53,257 nt of DNA, taken from NCBI GenBank assembly GCA_031272025.1, contig JAISUP010000006.1, positions 1 to 53,257 of the forward strand. Reading direction: 5' to 3'. This stretch comes from Bacteroidales bacterium. Its GTDB lineage: Bacteria; Bacteroidota; Bacteroidia; Bacteroidales; WCHB1-69. The notes under the pieces are model-generated. The model was not told the origin of the DNA and did not search any database. It saw only the letters and a list, made by a program, of their open reading frames with translations. A program made the position numbers and the translations under genes. Below are positions 20,389 to 31,900 of this stretch, in pieces (position 1 is the stretch's first letter; every line of letters starts with the position of its first letter).

Positions 20389-20563
20389 AAAAAAACTTAT
20401 TTGTTTCCATATTTTTATACCATATTTTTTTCTTAAAAATAAAAAATATTAAAAAATGCTTATATCCAATAGAATAAAATTTATCAAAACACTTGTAAAA
20501 TTACAAAAATATACTTACTTTCGCAGCCCGAAAATGGAAAGTGAAATTTAATATTAAATAAGC

Positions 20564-20785
20564 ATGTATTGGACATTGGAATTGGCTTCCAAATTGGAAG
20601 ATGCGCCGTGGCCGGCAACCAAAGATGAGTTGATAGACTTCGCGCAAAGATCAGGTGCACCCTTAGAAGTAATAGAAAACCTGAGCGAAATAGAAGATGA
20701 AGGAGACATCTATGACTCTATTGAAGATTTGTGGCCGGATTATCCAACCAAGGAAGATTTCTTCTTTCATGAAGACGAGTACTAA
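20564..20785 (+). CDS. Small acidic DUF2795-type protein
   Basis: 73 aa 'MYWTLELASKLEDAPWPATKDELIDFAQRSGAPLEVIENL'. Confidence 0.85.
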   Translation: MYWTLELASKLEDAPWPATKDELIDFAQRSGAPLEVIENLSEIEDEGDIYDSIEDLWPDYPTKEDFFFHEDEY

Positions 20786-20803
20786 TATTGTTTATAACAA
20801 ACA

Positions 20804-22462
20804 ATGATGAAAAAAAAAATCATAAAATATTGGATATTTGCGCTATCTATCGGTTTGTTTCTGCCAAGAGCGTGGGGACAAAATGATTTTGAAGTAGCCA
20901 AAAATACGGATATATTTGTTTCTATCCTGCGGGAATTAAACAGTAAATATGCCGATGAAATTAATGTAACCGACTTAACCAAAACCGCCATTGACGCGAT
21001 GTTGGTAAGTTTAGACCCCTACACGGTCTATTATCCTGAATCGCAAATAGAAGATTATCGTATCATGACCTTGGGACAATATGGTGGTATTGGTTCTATT
21101 ATTCAACAAATAGGCAAAGAAGTTGTGATAGCAGAACCTTACGAGAATTCTCCCGCGGCAAAAGCAGGACTTTTCCCGGGCGACATTATACGAAAAATAG
21201 ACAATCAATCTGTGGAAGGCAAAAATTCGGAAGAGGTAACAACGCTACTCAAAGGGCAACCCGGGACCACACTTACCATAGAAGTAGAACATCCCTATCG
21301 CGGCAAACGGGTTTTGCATATTACCCGCGAAGAGATTAAGTTACCCAATATACCGTATTACGGGATGCTCGACTCTAAAATTGGTTACATTAAGTTAGAG
21401 CAGTTTACAGAAAACGCGGGAAACGAAGTAAAAAACGCTTTTCAAAAGTTGAAAGAGCAAGGGATGGACGCGCTCGTGCTCGATCTGCGCGACAACGGGG
21501 GAGGTCTATTACAAGAAGCCGTTAACATCATGAATATTTTCGTGGAACAAAATACACTCATTGCTTCTACCAAAGGCAAAATTAAGGCTCAAAATAACAC
21601 TTTTAAAACCCGTGTTCCCGTGTTAGACAAGAATATACCTGTAGTCGTGTTAGTAAACAGTCATAGTGCTTCTGCCTCAGAAATCGTATCAGGGTCATTT
21701 CAGGATTTAGATAGAGGTGTGGTCGTGGGGAAAAAAACATTTGGTAAAGGATTGGTGCAGAATGTAGTGCCCATAAGTTACAACACCTCGCTCAAACTTA
21801 CCGTGTCAAAATATTATATTCCCAGTGGCAGGTGCGTGCAACATATTGATTATTTTGGGAAGGATTCGCTTCACGCGAAAGAAATCCCCGATTCGTTAGC
21901 CGTGGCATACAAAACCCGTAAGGGACGTACGGTCTATGACAAGGGGGGCGTATCGCCCGATGTCGTTACCCCGGATACCATGCCCAGTCGATTACTAATC
22001 TCTTTGATCATGAATAATCTTATCTTCGACTTCGCGAATCGTTATCATGCGCAACATCCTACCTTGTCGGTAGTTCCGAATAAATTCGCGATAGACGAGC
22101 CCCTTTACAAAGAATTTGTGGAATACATGAACAGCAAAAGTTACGAGTACGAAACCGATACAGAGTTACTTTTAGATGATTTGAAAAACGCGGCAGAAGA
22201 CGAGCACTATTTTGAAACGATTAAACCGCTATACGAGCAAATAAAAACTAAAATTGCCGAAGAAAAAAAACAGGAATTGAAAAAATACAAACAAGAAATT
22301 TCCACGTTTCTTGCCTCGGAAATAGTAGAACGTTATGCTTTCCAAAAAGGACGTATTATCAATTTATTACCTTCTGACCCTGACATCGTGGTTGCTAAAT
22401 CTATTCTGCACGACCTGTCGCGTTATCATGCCATTCTTTCACCCAAAACAAAGAAAAACTAA
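20804..22462 (+). CDS. S41 family C-terminal processing peptidase
   Basis: PDZ 'AGLFPGDIIRKIDNQSV'; 'LVLDLRDNGGGLLQEAV', 'VNSHSASASEIVSG', 'KKTFGKGLVQ'. Confidence 0.95.
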   Translation: MMKKKIIKYWIFALSIGLFLPRAWGQNDFEVAKNTDIFVSILRELNSKYADEINVTDLTKTAIDAMLVSLDPYTVYYPESQIEDYRIMTLGQYGGIGSIIQQIGKEVVIAEPYENSPAAKAGLFPGDIIRKIDNQSVEGKNSEEVTTLLKGQPGTTLTIEVEHPYRGKRVLHITREEIKLPNIPYYGMLDSKIGYIKLEQFTENAGNEVKNAFQKLKEQGMDALVLDLRDNGGGLLQEAVNIMNIFVEQNTLIASTKGKIKAQNNTFKTRVPVLDKNIPVVVLVNSHSASASEIVSGSFQDLDRGVVVGKKTFGKGLVQNVVPISYNTSLKLTVSKYYIPSGRCVQHIDYFGKDSLHAKEIPDSLAVAYKTRKGRTVYDKGGVSPDVVTPDTMPSRLLISLIMNNLIFDFANRYHAQHPTLSVVPNKFAIDEPLYKEFVEYMNSKSYEYETDTELLLDDLKNAAEDEHYFETIKPLYEQIKTKIAEEKKQELKKYKQEISTFLASEIVERYAFQKGRIINLLPSDPDIVVAKSILHDLSRYHAILSPKTKKN

Positions 22463-22830
22463 TGAAAATCAAGAAATATGTCATCCGGCTGTTGTTATTT
22501 TCTGTCGCGGTAGCCGGCATCGCGGGATTGCTGCAATATTTTGTCCCCGATTATTGTACGCCGGCATTGCCCTATATCGTACTTTTCTTTTTCCTGCTCA
22601 CGTTATTTGTCCTTTATATTGTCTTGCGCGACAAACGTCCCGAACAGTCAGGCAATTTCGTGTCAAGTTATATTCTATCCCGAATTATTAAATTCTTTTC
22701 CTGCCTGCTTTTTCTTGTAATTTACTTATGGTTTCATCCTACTGACAAATGGCTTTTCGCGATGGCATTTCTTGTTATCTATTTTTTATATTCCATTTTC
22801 GAGATATTGGCTACCCGTGGGGAAAAATAG
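22462..22830 (+). CDS. Small integral membrane protein of unknown function
   Basis: About 4 predicted TM segments; start overlaps the S41 stop (TAATG), implying coupling. Confidence 0.7.
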   Translation: MKIKKYVIRLLLFSVAVAGIAGLLQYFVPDYCTPALPYIVLFFFLLTLFVLYIVLRDKRPEQSGNFVSSYILSRIIKFFSCLLFLVIYLWFHPTDKWLFAMAFLVIYFLYSIFEILATRGEK

Positions 22831-22849
22831 AAAATAGATGAAGCACATT

Positions 22850-23602
22850 TTACCAATGTTGTCGGGTTAGGGTTGCCCAGCCCAAACGCGTAACGAATTC
22901 CACGTGCGACGCGAGCGTACGTATCCACCCGTAATACTTGACCATAATACGAAATCGCTCTATTAGCGATGCTTTCCTGTGAGTGGTTGTCGTGCCTTCA
23001 TGAAGATACAAGTTTAACACTAAGTGGCTGTTATGAAGTATTTTGGATTTTTTCATACAACGAATACACCAGTCATAGTCTGACGAGAATTGATATTGTA
23101 AATCGTATAACGGGGCGATTTCTCGCTTGACAATAAAAGATTGATGGCATACGGTCATGCCTTTCCTGAAACTTTTCCACGAAAGATGTTCGGGGGCTTT
23201 TAAGCGTCTATGGGCAATAAAGTTGCCATGAATATCCACGAGGTCTGTTTCCCCGTAGATAATATCCGGCAAAGGTTCGGAGTTTGTCAGTTGTTGCATC
23301 AAACGGGCAACCGTGTCGGGGCAGGGTAGGGCATCTCCGGCATTCAAAAACCACACGTACTCACCGGTTGCTTGTAGCAGTCCCTTGTTCATTGCATCGT
23401 ACAATCCTTGGTCGGGTTCGCTACTCCAATAAGACACGCGCGAGGCATGTTGTCGAATAATATCTACGGTAGTGTCTCTTGATGCTCCATCTATAATCAC
23501 GTATTCTATATCAGGATAGGTTTGAGAAAACACGCTTTCAATGGTACGGGGTAGCGTGTGCCCGGCATTATACGTAACGGTAATAATGGAAATTTTTGTC
23601 AT
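22850..23602 (-). CDS. Family 2 glycosyltransferase
   Basis: 'KISIITVTYNAGHTLPRTIESVFSQTYPDIEYVIIDGASRDTT', 'LNAGDALP'. Confidence 0.93.
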   Translation of the reverse strand: MTKISIITVTYNAGHTLPRTIESVFSQTYPDIEYVIIDGASRDTTVDIIRQHASRVSYWSSEPDQGLYDAMNKGLLQATGEYVWFLNAGDALPCPDTVARLMQQLTNSEPLPDIIYGETDLVDIHGNFIAHRRLKAPEHLSWKSFRKGMTVCHQSFIVKREIAPLYDLQYQFSSDYDWCIRCMKKSKILHNSHLVLNLYLHEGTTTTHRKASLIERFRIMVKYYGWIRTLASHVEFVTRLGWATLTRQHW

Positions 23603-23613
23603 GTTTTTTTTAG

Positions 23614-24405
23614 TTAAGGTAAAAAAACTTCTAACCCGTCGTATGCCATAAACACGTGGGCGGGCAGTTCTTTGCTGATGTCTTCGTACAGCCCCATGTC
23701 GTGCCCTATATGAGTAAGATATGCAGATCTCGGTTGCAATTCTTCTATGAGAGAAAGGGCTTGTTTTAAATTGAAATGAGAATAATGTTCTTCTTTTCGC
23801 AACGCGTTTAATACTAACATATCTAAATGCTGTAATTTTTGTTTTTCTTTATCGGGGATGAAACTGGCATCGGTGATGTATGCAAAATTTCCAACGCGAT
23901 AGCCAAAGATATTCAGGTGTAAATGTTTTATTTGCACGGGTTTTACTATGGTTTGTTCGATATAGAAAGGGCGCTCGTCCACGGGACAAAGTTTTAATTC
24001 GGGCACTCCGGGGTATTTGTTTTTTTTAAAGGCATAGTCATAATCTTTGGCAATGACATGGAGTACCCTTCGTTGCCCGTAGATGGGGATACTTTTTTTC
24101 AACAAGAAACATACGGGGCGCAAATCGTCAATTCCCCCGGTATGGTCTTTATGTTCGTGGGTAAGCAATAAAGCATCTATGTGCATAATATGTTGTCGCA
24201 ACAATTGCTGTCGCAAATCGGGTCCTGCATCTATCAGTAAATGTAAGTAATTGGTTTCCACGAAAACAGAGGCACGGGTTCGATTGTCTTTAGGGTTTGT
24301 TGAGCGACAGACTTCACACGAACAACCAATGACAGGAACCCCCTGTGATGTGCCCGTTCCCAAAAACGTAATTTTGGTGTTATAGGTTTGGCTTATCCCC
24401 CGCAT
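23614..24405 (-). CDS. MBL-fold metallohydrolase (PhnP-like)
   Basis: 'ITFLGTGTSQGVPVIGCSCEVCRSTNPKDNRTRAS', 'LLTHEHKDHTGGIDDLRP'. Start set at MRGISQ; the longer ORF starts at 24438. Confidence 0.9.
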   Translation of the reverse strand: MRGISQTYNTKITFLGTGTSQGVPVIGCSCEVCRSTNPKDNRTRASVFVETNYLHLLIDAGPDLRQQLLRQHIMHIDALLLTHEHKDHTGGIDDLRPVCFLLKKSIPIYGQRRVLHVIAKDYDYAFKKNKYPGVPELKLCPVDERPFYIEQTIVKPVQIKHLHLNIFGYRVGNFAYITDASFIPDKEKQKLQHLDMLVLNALRKEEHYSHFNLKQALSLIEELQPRSAYLTHIGHDMGLYEDISKELPAHVFMAYDGLEVFLP

Positions 24406-27209
24406 TTTGACCAACCGCATGAGCGGCATTTTTCGCAACCTTCAATAAATGTAATTGTATCTATTTCCCCACATTTAGGACACGTTACGCCGCTTTTTTT
24501 CGTGCCGTCTTCTACAAATTGTTTTAGTGCTCTAATAACTTGTACTTTCCACGAATTTATGTTTTCATCGCCAAAATTTAACCCGGAAATAATACTAATG
24601 ACGTTTTCTATGGGTATTTCGTGTCTTAATAAGGCAGAAATAAACTTGGCATAATTCCAGAACACGGGGTTGAAAATACGCGATAGTCCCGCGATAGTAA
24701 TGCCATAGCCATCTCTATCGTAATAGCGAAAATCATAACGTTTTATCCCGTTGGGTTGTTTTTCTTTGATGATAACCCCTTCGGTAATATGTTTGGGGAT
24801 AGGGAAGACATCGTCTTGTGTTTGTCCCGTGAAAATTTCGTAAGGTTTCCCGTCTTTGAGCCCGATATACGCTATCCAATCTTCGGATCCGTTTTTAATA
24901 CGTATAACTTTAGCCTTCAATTCTTTTGGACGTTTTTCGTGTTTTTTGTTTCCCGATTTTTTATCTAGGGATTTATCTTTATTGGTAAATATCCCGTCTC
25001 GCGAGCCTTCCCGATATACCGTCATCCCCTTGCAGCCTGTTTCCCATGCTTTAAGATACAAGTCGTTCACGGTTGCTTCTGTTGTTTCTTTGGGTAAATT
25101 GACGGTAACAGAAATAGAATGGTCTACCCATTTTTGTACTAATCCTTGTAATTCTACTTTTTTCAGGTAGTCGGTATCATTGGCTGTGGATTTATAGTAT
25201 GGCGATTTTTCCACGATGGGTTCTAATTCGGCGAGGTTCATCTGTTTCAATTGCTCAATGTTGTAGCCATTGATTTCTGCCCATGTAAGAAATTTGTGGT
25301 GAAAAACCACGTACTCTTCGAAACAGTCGCCGGAGCCGTCGCAGAACGTTTTTCTCGTGGGTTCTGTCGTGGTAGGAGATGCAGGGTCAAGCAGGGGGAT
25401 AACCGGAGAACCGAGTGTATCTGTTCCCGGACTGATTTTCCGTTTTCTGTTATATGCCACGTTAAACACGGGCTCTATCCCGGAGGTTGTTTGAGTACAA
25501 ATGCTCACGCTACCGGTAGGGGCAATGGTGAGCAACGCGATATTACGTCTGCCGTAGCGTACCATATCTTCATAGAGATTAGGGTCTGTTGCTTTTAATC
25601 GATTAATGAAAGGATTAGTTCCTTCTTTTATGCTACTGTAAATAGGAAATGCTCCGCGTTCCCGCGCGAGGGTTACAGACGAGCGGTAGGCTGCCAACGC
25701 GAGTTGTTTGTGTACTTCGGAAGAAAAGGTATTCCCATGCTCTGAACCGTAGCGAATATTGAGTGCCGCCAGCATATCCCCTTCGGCGGTGATGCCCAAA
25801 CCTGTGCGACGACCTTGCAAACTCTTGCTCCTAATCTTATGCCATAATTCCCATTCCACGCGTTTCACGTCATCGCTTTCAGGGTCACTTTGTATCTTGC
25901 GAATAATATCATCTATTTTTTCTATCTCCAAATCAATCAAGTCGTCCATTAACCGTTGGGCATATTGCACGTGCTCTTTAAAAAGAGGCATGTTAAAAGA
26001 GGCATCTTCGGTAAAAGGTTTTTCTACATAACTGTATAAATTGAGAGCCAAAAGTCGGCAACTGTCGTAAGGGCAAAGGGGGATCTCGCCACAAGGATTC
26101 GTGGAGGTTGTCTCGAACCCTTCTTCTTTATAACAGTCAGGAATAGATTCTTGTTGTATCGTATCCCAAAATAGCACTCCCGGTTCTGCCGATTTCCACG
26201 CGTTGTGGATAATCTTAGCCCATAATTTTCTCGCGTCTACTTCTTTTCGCACGATAGGGTTTTCGGCATGAATAGGATATTGTTGCGTGTAGGGTGTCCC
26301 GTTTTTCACGCATTCCATGAATTCGTTATCAATTCGTACCGAGACATTGGCTCCTGTAATTTTATTTTCTTCCATTTTGGCATCAATAAAATGTTCGGCA
26401 TCAGGGTGTTTAATTGATATCGAGAGCATGAGTGCGCCACGGCGTCCGTCTTGGGCTACTTCGCGGGTAGAATTAGAATAACGGGACATGAAAGGCACTA
26501 CCCCCGTGGAAGATAGCGCGCAATTTTTGACAGGACTTCCTGATGGACGAATATGAGAGAGATCGTGTCCCACGCCGCCTCTGCGTTTCATCAATTGTAC
26601 TTGTTCCTCGTCCATTTTCATGATACCGCCATAAGAATCTGATTGACTCCCATTTCCTATCACGAAGCAATTGGAAAGGGAAGATATTTGGAATTCGTTG
26701 CCGATACCTGCCATGGGACTTCCTTGCGGGATAATGAATTTGAACTCTTTGAGCAACTCGTAAATCAGTTCTTCGCTCATGGGATGAACATACTTTTTCT
26801 CTACGCGGGCAAACTCTTTCGATAGTCGCCGGTGCATGTCGTCAGGCGTGCGCTCCAACAAATCGCCTTGCTCGTTTTTAAGGGCATACTTGTCAATCCA
26901 AACCCCCGCGGCTAACGCATCTCCTTTAAAATAATCTACCGCATCTTGAAAAATTTCTTCTTTGGTATAACTACATCGTTTTGATGTCTCGTCTATCATG
27001 TCTTTTACTTTTTCTATATCCACAACTTCATTTTCCAATGCAAAATGGCTATCTACAGCAACTTGCATCTTCAACAATTGTTCTTTTCTCGACAACAACA
27101 TCTCTGTGGCGGAAGGAGGCATCTCGCCCGGGCGAGTGTTTGGGTTGCTTGCCGCCTCCTCGACTGTGTTTTGCCGATATTCTACCGGTAAAAATAAATC
27201 TTTATTCAT
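24393..27209 (-). CDS. nrdJ: Adenosylcobalamin-dependent (class II) ribonucleoside-diphosphate reductase
   Basis: 'GMPAGIGNEFQISSLSNCFV'-type region, 'TSTNPCGEIPL', 'LLTIAPTGSVSICTQTTSGIEPVFNVAYNR', C-terminal 'CPKCGEIDTITFIEGCEKCRSCGWSKCGG'. Start set at MNKDLF. Confidence 0.93.
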   Translation of the reverse strand: MNKDLFLPVEYRQNTVEEAASNPNTRPGEMPPSATEMLLSRKEQLLKMQVAVDSHFALENEVVDIEKVKDMIDETSKRCSYTKEEIFQDAVDYFKGDALAAGVWIDKYALKNEQGDLLERTPDDMHRRLSKEFARVEKKYVHPMSEELIYELLKEFKFIIPQGSPMAGIGNEFQISSLSNCFVIGNGSQSDSYGGIMKMDEEQVQLMKRRGGVGHDLSHIRPSGSPVKNCALSSTGVVPFMSRYSNSTREVAQDGRRGALMLSISIKHPDAEHFIDAKMEENKITGANVSVRIDNEFMECVKNGTPYTQQYPIHAENPIVRKEVDARKLWAKIIHNAWKSAEPGVLFWDTIQQESIPDCYKEEGFETTSTNPCGEIPLCPYDSCRLLALNLYSYVEKPFTEDASFNMPLFKEHVQYAQRLMDDLIDLEIEKIDDIIRKIQSDPESDDVKRVEWELWHKIRSKSLQGRRTGLGITAEGDMLAALNIRYGSEHGNTFSSEVHKQLALAAYRSSVTLARERGAFPIYSSIKEGTNPFINRLKATDPNLYEDMVRYGRRNIALLTIAPTGSVSICTQTTSGIEPVFNVAYNRKRKISPGTDTLGSPVIPLLDPASPTTTEPTRKTFCDGSGDCFEEYVVFHHKFLTWAEINGYNIEQLKQMNLAELEPIVEKSPYYKSTANDTDYLKKVELQGLVQKWVDHSISVTVNLPKETTEATVNDLYLKAWETGCKGMTVYREGSRDGIFTNKDKSLDKKSGNKKHEKRPKELKAKVIRIKNGSEDWIAYIGLKDGKPYEIFTGQTQDDVFPIPKHITEGVIIKEKQPNGIKRYDFRYYDRDGYGITIAGLSRIFNPVFWNYAKFISALLRHEIPIENVISIISGLNFGDENINSWKVQVIRALKQFVEDGTKKSGVTCPKCGEIDTITFIEGCEKCRSCGWSKCGG

Positions 27210-27487
27210 ATTGCTTATATTTTTTATTATACTCAAACAATTCATTGCCTTGGTCGGTACGACTATTTTTGTGGTTTGACACATGTGTAATCATGAAAAA
27301 ACATTTTGTAATCAATACAATATAATCTCTTTTGCCCATTTCAATGAACTTTCAAAGATAAAAAAAATGTTATGAAGAAAAATATCTTTACAAAATTATT
27401 ACTAACAAAAAGACGTTGATATTTTTCCGCGTTGATATTTAGATTATTATGAAATTTCAGAAAAAAAATTTCTTTTTGAATAGATTT

Positions 27488-28876
27488 TTATTTGAAAAAT
27501 AGTCGTAAAATGTCCATCCCGTTCGCGTAAAGGATAAGTAGCAAGAGTAAGGTAAAGCCCACGGTATTGGCATACCCGAGAAATTTATCGCTGGGTTTTT
27601 TACGGGTGATGATTTCAAACAGGATAAAGAGAATGTAACCGCCATCTAAGGCTGGAATAGGTAGAAAATTCATGAAGGCAAGGATGATGGCTAAGAAAGC
27701 CGTGATATTCCACCAGTGCTCCCAGTTCCATGTTTTTGAGAATATGCTGCCTATGGTGATAAAACCGCCCATTTGCGACACGCCTTCTTTGGTTTTGAAT
27801 AACTTAAACTGTTTCACGTAAGAAGATAGTTTTTCCCATCCCAGCGCGATGCCCCGAGGAAAAGATTCTAAAAGGTTATATGTAATGGTGTGCACGGGCA
27901 AAAAATGGGTTACATCTTTATATGAAACTCCTATATGCCCTTGTGTATCGGGAACTACAGGTATGAGAATGGACGAGTCTAAGCGGCTCACGTTTAACAA
28001 GATTTCCTGATTTTTTCTTGATGTAAAAATTCGTTGGTAATCAAAAGACGAGAACACGGGTGTATGTTCTACCCCGATTAGGCTGTCGCCTCGGCGAAGG
28101 TCTGCTTTGTTCGCGGGGGAATTGGGTAAAACACTGTCAATAACGAAAGGAAAATTATAACTGCAAATGCCTGCTTTTGTTTTGTCTCTTAGCACTTGTT
28201 GCGCGAAGTCTTGAGGTACGCGAACAACGATAGTATCTTTGTCGCGCAGTACGATTACGGTGTCGGGGGTATCTAAAAGCAACGAATATGAGAAATCGTG
28301 AGCCGTAGGTACCGGCTTCCCTTGCATGGAAATAATCTTATCTCCATTTTTAAATCCGATATTTTGTGCGATTTCGGTAAATTGCAACCCGTAATGGGCG
28401 TTTTCCATGGGGATATAACTTTCTCCAAATTTAAAAAGTAAAAAAGCATATATCAGTATCGCGGACACGAAATTAACTAAAACGCCGCCTAAAACGATGA
28501 GCAAACGTTGCCATGCCGGTTTGGCTCTAAATTCATAAGGTTGTATTTCTGCCGATAGGTCAGAGGCTTTTTGGGTTTCGTCTACCATCCCGTTAATCGC
28601 GCAATACCCCCCCAGAGGTAGCCAACCTATACCCCATTCCGTTTTATCGGGATGAGAAGCCCATGCTTCCGGCGATTTGGTAGAAAATAAACTGAAATGA
28701 TATTTACCATCATATTTTTTTACCCGTAAAATAGAAAACCATGGGTTGAAAAAAAGATAAAACTTATCTATCCGCGTTTTAAACAGTTTCGCGAAAAAGA
28801 AATGTCCCAATTCATGGGTGAGTACCAAAAAACCTAAACTTAATACGAATCCTATGACTTGCATCGTAATTCCCAT
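27488..28876 (-). CDS. rseP: RIP metalloprotease RseP (site-2 protease)
   Basis: 'LGFLVLTHELGHFFFAKLF' HExxH, two PDZ-like segments, C-terminal 'NFLPIPALDGGYILFILFEIITRKKP'. Confidence 0.95.
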   Translation of the reverse strand: MGITMQVIGFVLSLGFLVLTHELGHFFFAKLFKTRIDKFYLFFNPWFSILRVKKYDGKYHFSLFSTKSPEAWASHPDKTEWGIGWLPLGGYCAINGMVDETQKASDLSAEIQPYEFRAKPAWQRLLIVLGGVLVNFVSAILIYAFLLFKFGESYIPMENAHYGLQFTEIAQNIGFKNGDKIISMQGKPVPTAHDFSYSLLLDTPDTVIVLRDKDTIVVRVPQDFAQQVLRDKTKAGICSYNFPFVIDSVLPNSPANKADLRRGDSLIGVEHTPVFSSFDYQRIFTSRKNQEILLNVSRLDSSILIPVVPDTQGHIGVSYKDVTHFLPVHTITYNLLESFPRGIALGWEKLSSYVKQFKLFKTKEGVSQMGGFITIGSIFSKTWNWEHWWNITAFLAIILAFMNFLPIPALDGGYILFILFEIITRKKPSDKFLGYANTVGFTLLLLLILYANGMDILRLFFK

Positions 28877-28933
28877 ATACTTACTCTATTTTTTATTTAA
28901 AAATTGCCTTTAAAAGTTCTGAAAACGAATTTG

Positions 28934-28941
28934 CAAAGATA
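28934..28941 (-). promoter_or_regulatory. Bacteroidetes -7 element (TATCTTTG, minus strand) upstream of rseP
   Basis: caaagata at 28934-28941. Confidence 0.6.
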
Positions 28942-28971
28942 CAACTTTTATTTTATTATTACCCTGTTTTT

Positions 28972-31900
28972 TTATTTTTGTCGTTTTCGTTTTCGTAGCA
29001 CAGCGAGTATCCCCGCGCAAAAGGCAAGTATAACAATGGCAACCGTCCATCCTTCGATTTTGTTTTCGACCTTTTCGGTATCCGGTGTGCTTATGGTTTC
29101 TTTTTTTAGCACGACTCCATTTTTCTCGTTTGTGGTAACGTGTTGCATTTTTTCTATTTCGTGTTTATAGTTGTCGGCTACCGATGGGTCTACTTTTTGG
29201 GCGATAAATGCTTGCAATTTTTTATTGTTTCCCGCGAAGCCGGTGGCAGCAGATCCGTATTCTCTCACCATGTCGGCGTGCAATCGTGCAAGGGTAGTCA
29301 GTTGTTCTTCATTTGCTATCCACAGCCCTTTGCGGGCAGTTTCGAGCATCACAGCGGTAATTTCTTGCAGTGCCTGAGGGTTTACGCGGCGAAAAAATGC
29401 TTCTACTCCCAATTTGTACTCGTCTTGCACGTAAACCGAATAGATTTTGTTCCACATCTCTTGGTCTATAATCTTTGGTTTCATCACGTTCCACGCGTAA
29501 GTGTTGGTAACGACTTCGGTAATTTGAGCCGCGCTTGCCGCTTCGCCTTGCATGACTTCTTTGATATAGGCAGGATTGAAAATCGTGGTACGGGCTTCCA
29601 CCCCTATTGCCTCTTTTAATTCTTGCACACGGGTGCGATAGCGGTTGCGATAGTCGGCAAAATAGGCTTCAGGGTCTTTGCCTGTTATATCCCTGATCGC
29701 GAGATTTAGCCCTCCCATAAATTCATAGACATGGTCGAGGCTTAACGCGCCCCATGTATTGCTTTGTCGGGGTTGAATTACCATGTCTGCATCGTGGAGT
29801 ACGGCACGCAGCAACCCTTCGTGAAATGCTCCCCACGCTTTGTCATTTCCATACATTGCCCCCATGTTGTGAATGTAGGTATCGGCAATTTCTTTTTCGG
29901 TTTCCCAACGGTCTCCCGCCGTAACCATTCCTTGAATGTTAGTGCCGTACATGCCGTTGATACCGCCAAAAACACGTTGTGTGGATAGTTCTCGGGCTTC
30001 TTTGGGAACAATGCCCTGTTCTACCAATAGTCGTTCGGTTTCTATTGTACTTTTTGCCACACGATTCTCGTACTCTCGGTCGGTAGCAGTGGCAGCCATT
30101 TCTACAGCCCTATTGATAAGCGCGAGCCGCGAGGCTGCCAAATCACGAAATTGTCCCGAAGTTTGCACTACTACATCTACGCGAGGTCTCCCCAAATCGG
30201 CGGAGGCTATCAGTTGCAAGTCCGACACTCGCCCGAAGGCATCCCGAACTGGTTCCACCCCAAGCATATAGAGTACCTGCGCGATGGTTGTTCCTTCGCT
30301 TTCGATAAATTCACTACTCCAAAACGTGTAACTTACTTTGCGCGGGTAGTCACCATGTTGCTTGTAGTATTGTTCTAACGTGGCTTTAACCAAAGATACC
30401 CCCTTTTCCCATGCTGTTTCCGAAGGGGTTGCTTCGGCGTTAATCGCGTAAAGGTTGTGTCCGGTGGGGAGTGCGCGAGGGTTGGCAACGGCATCGCCAC
30501 CCGAAGAGGGAGCAACGTAGCCGCCCGACAAAGCATTGAGCAAAGATTGTATTTCCTTTTCAGGGCTTTCTTCTAATGCTTTTTTGTAAATAAGGATGTT
30601 CTTAAGCGCGCGTTCTAACTCCACGATGGCACGGGCACGCTCTTTTTGTTCTTTGGAATAAACCGTAAGATTGGTTTCTTTAAAATTGTCCGGTTTAGAT
30701 TTGTTTATATCTGATTGTTCGTTTTGCGCGCGGGTAGGTCGTTTGCCAATTTTAGGTATCCATGCAGGATGTCCCCCGCTGACCGAGTTCTTTTTGTTTC
30801 CTGTCGTTTTATCGTTATCGATAGCAAAAGCGGGCATGGCAGGACGGGAAGACATTAAAATGGTGTGTGCTTCTGATAACTCTTTCGGACTAATACGGGC
30901 AAGTTCGCGAATCAAATTGTCGTTCACGTTTTTACCATTCAAAATTTGATGTACTAATATTTTTGCCTGCTCTATATATTTTTTTATATTTGTTGATTTA
31001 TCTATATGGGCGAGACTATACGCGATGGGATCTACAGTCATTGCCAATACCGTAGAGCGTATTTTTTCAGTACTGTAAGGAATCCCCAACGTGTACAGGT
31101 GCCCTGTCATTTTTTCATTGGCGATTTCTTCAGCAAAATGATCCAACCGCTCTATTTCTTCGGCAGTATATCCTTTTTGTAAAAGACTATCCAATTTTAA
31201 GTCGCGGTGTAACCCCATTTTTACGGCTATTTTTTTAATTTCCAAAGATATAGACAAGCGTAGCGGATTTTTATCTTCTAACTTATAATAAGATTGTATT
31301 TTATCCTGCAATAATTTAAATTGAGCACGGGTTTGGCTTTCCATGAAAGCAGGGGTAAGATAGGATATTGTTGTAGCATACGAGCGGCGTTTTGCCATCA
31401 TACTTTCTCCAATATTCCCGATGGTATAGTAGTAAAAATGAGGTAAGGTGCCTACCAATCGGTCTGCCCAATCAAAACGACTTAGCGCGACTTGCTTTTG
31501 TGGGGTAAATTCGAGACTGCCATGCGTGCCGAAATGCAGCAAGGCATCGGCTTCAAACGCGTGTCGTGCCCAAAGATAAGAAACAATATAGGGATAGGGG
31601 GGGGCAGTTTTTGCCCCGTGTATAATGGCAAAGGCATCGTTTCCCAATGCCGCCATGGGTTGTGGCAATAAGACAATATTGCCTAATGTCAGGCGAGCAA
31701 CGGCAATACATGCTTGTCCGTCTTTGTGTACCGACATAAAGTCTCCGGGAAAATCCCCGTGTGTTTTGACTATATCTTCATACATGGCGGTGGGAAAATC
31801 ATGTGCTGCCCATGTCTCGTAGTCGCTTTTCGTTACCAATGCAGGATTCCCTACCCGCAAAAAATGGTCGAAAGCACCTTCCGCGTACGTACTCAATACT

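Noticed and set aside
24393-27209. Intein or unusual insertion in NrdJ
   Set aside because: Length and order of motifs are consistent with a normal class II reductase.
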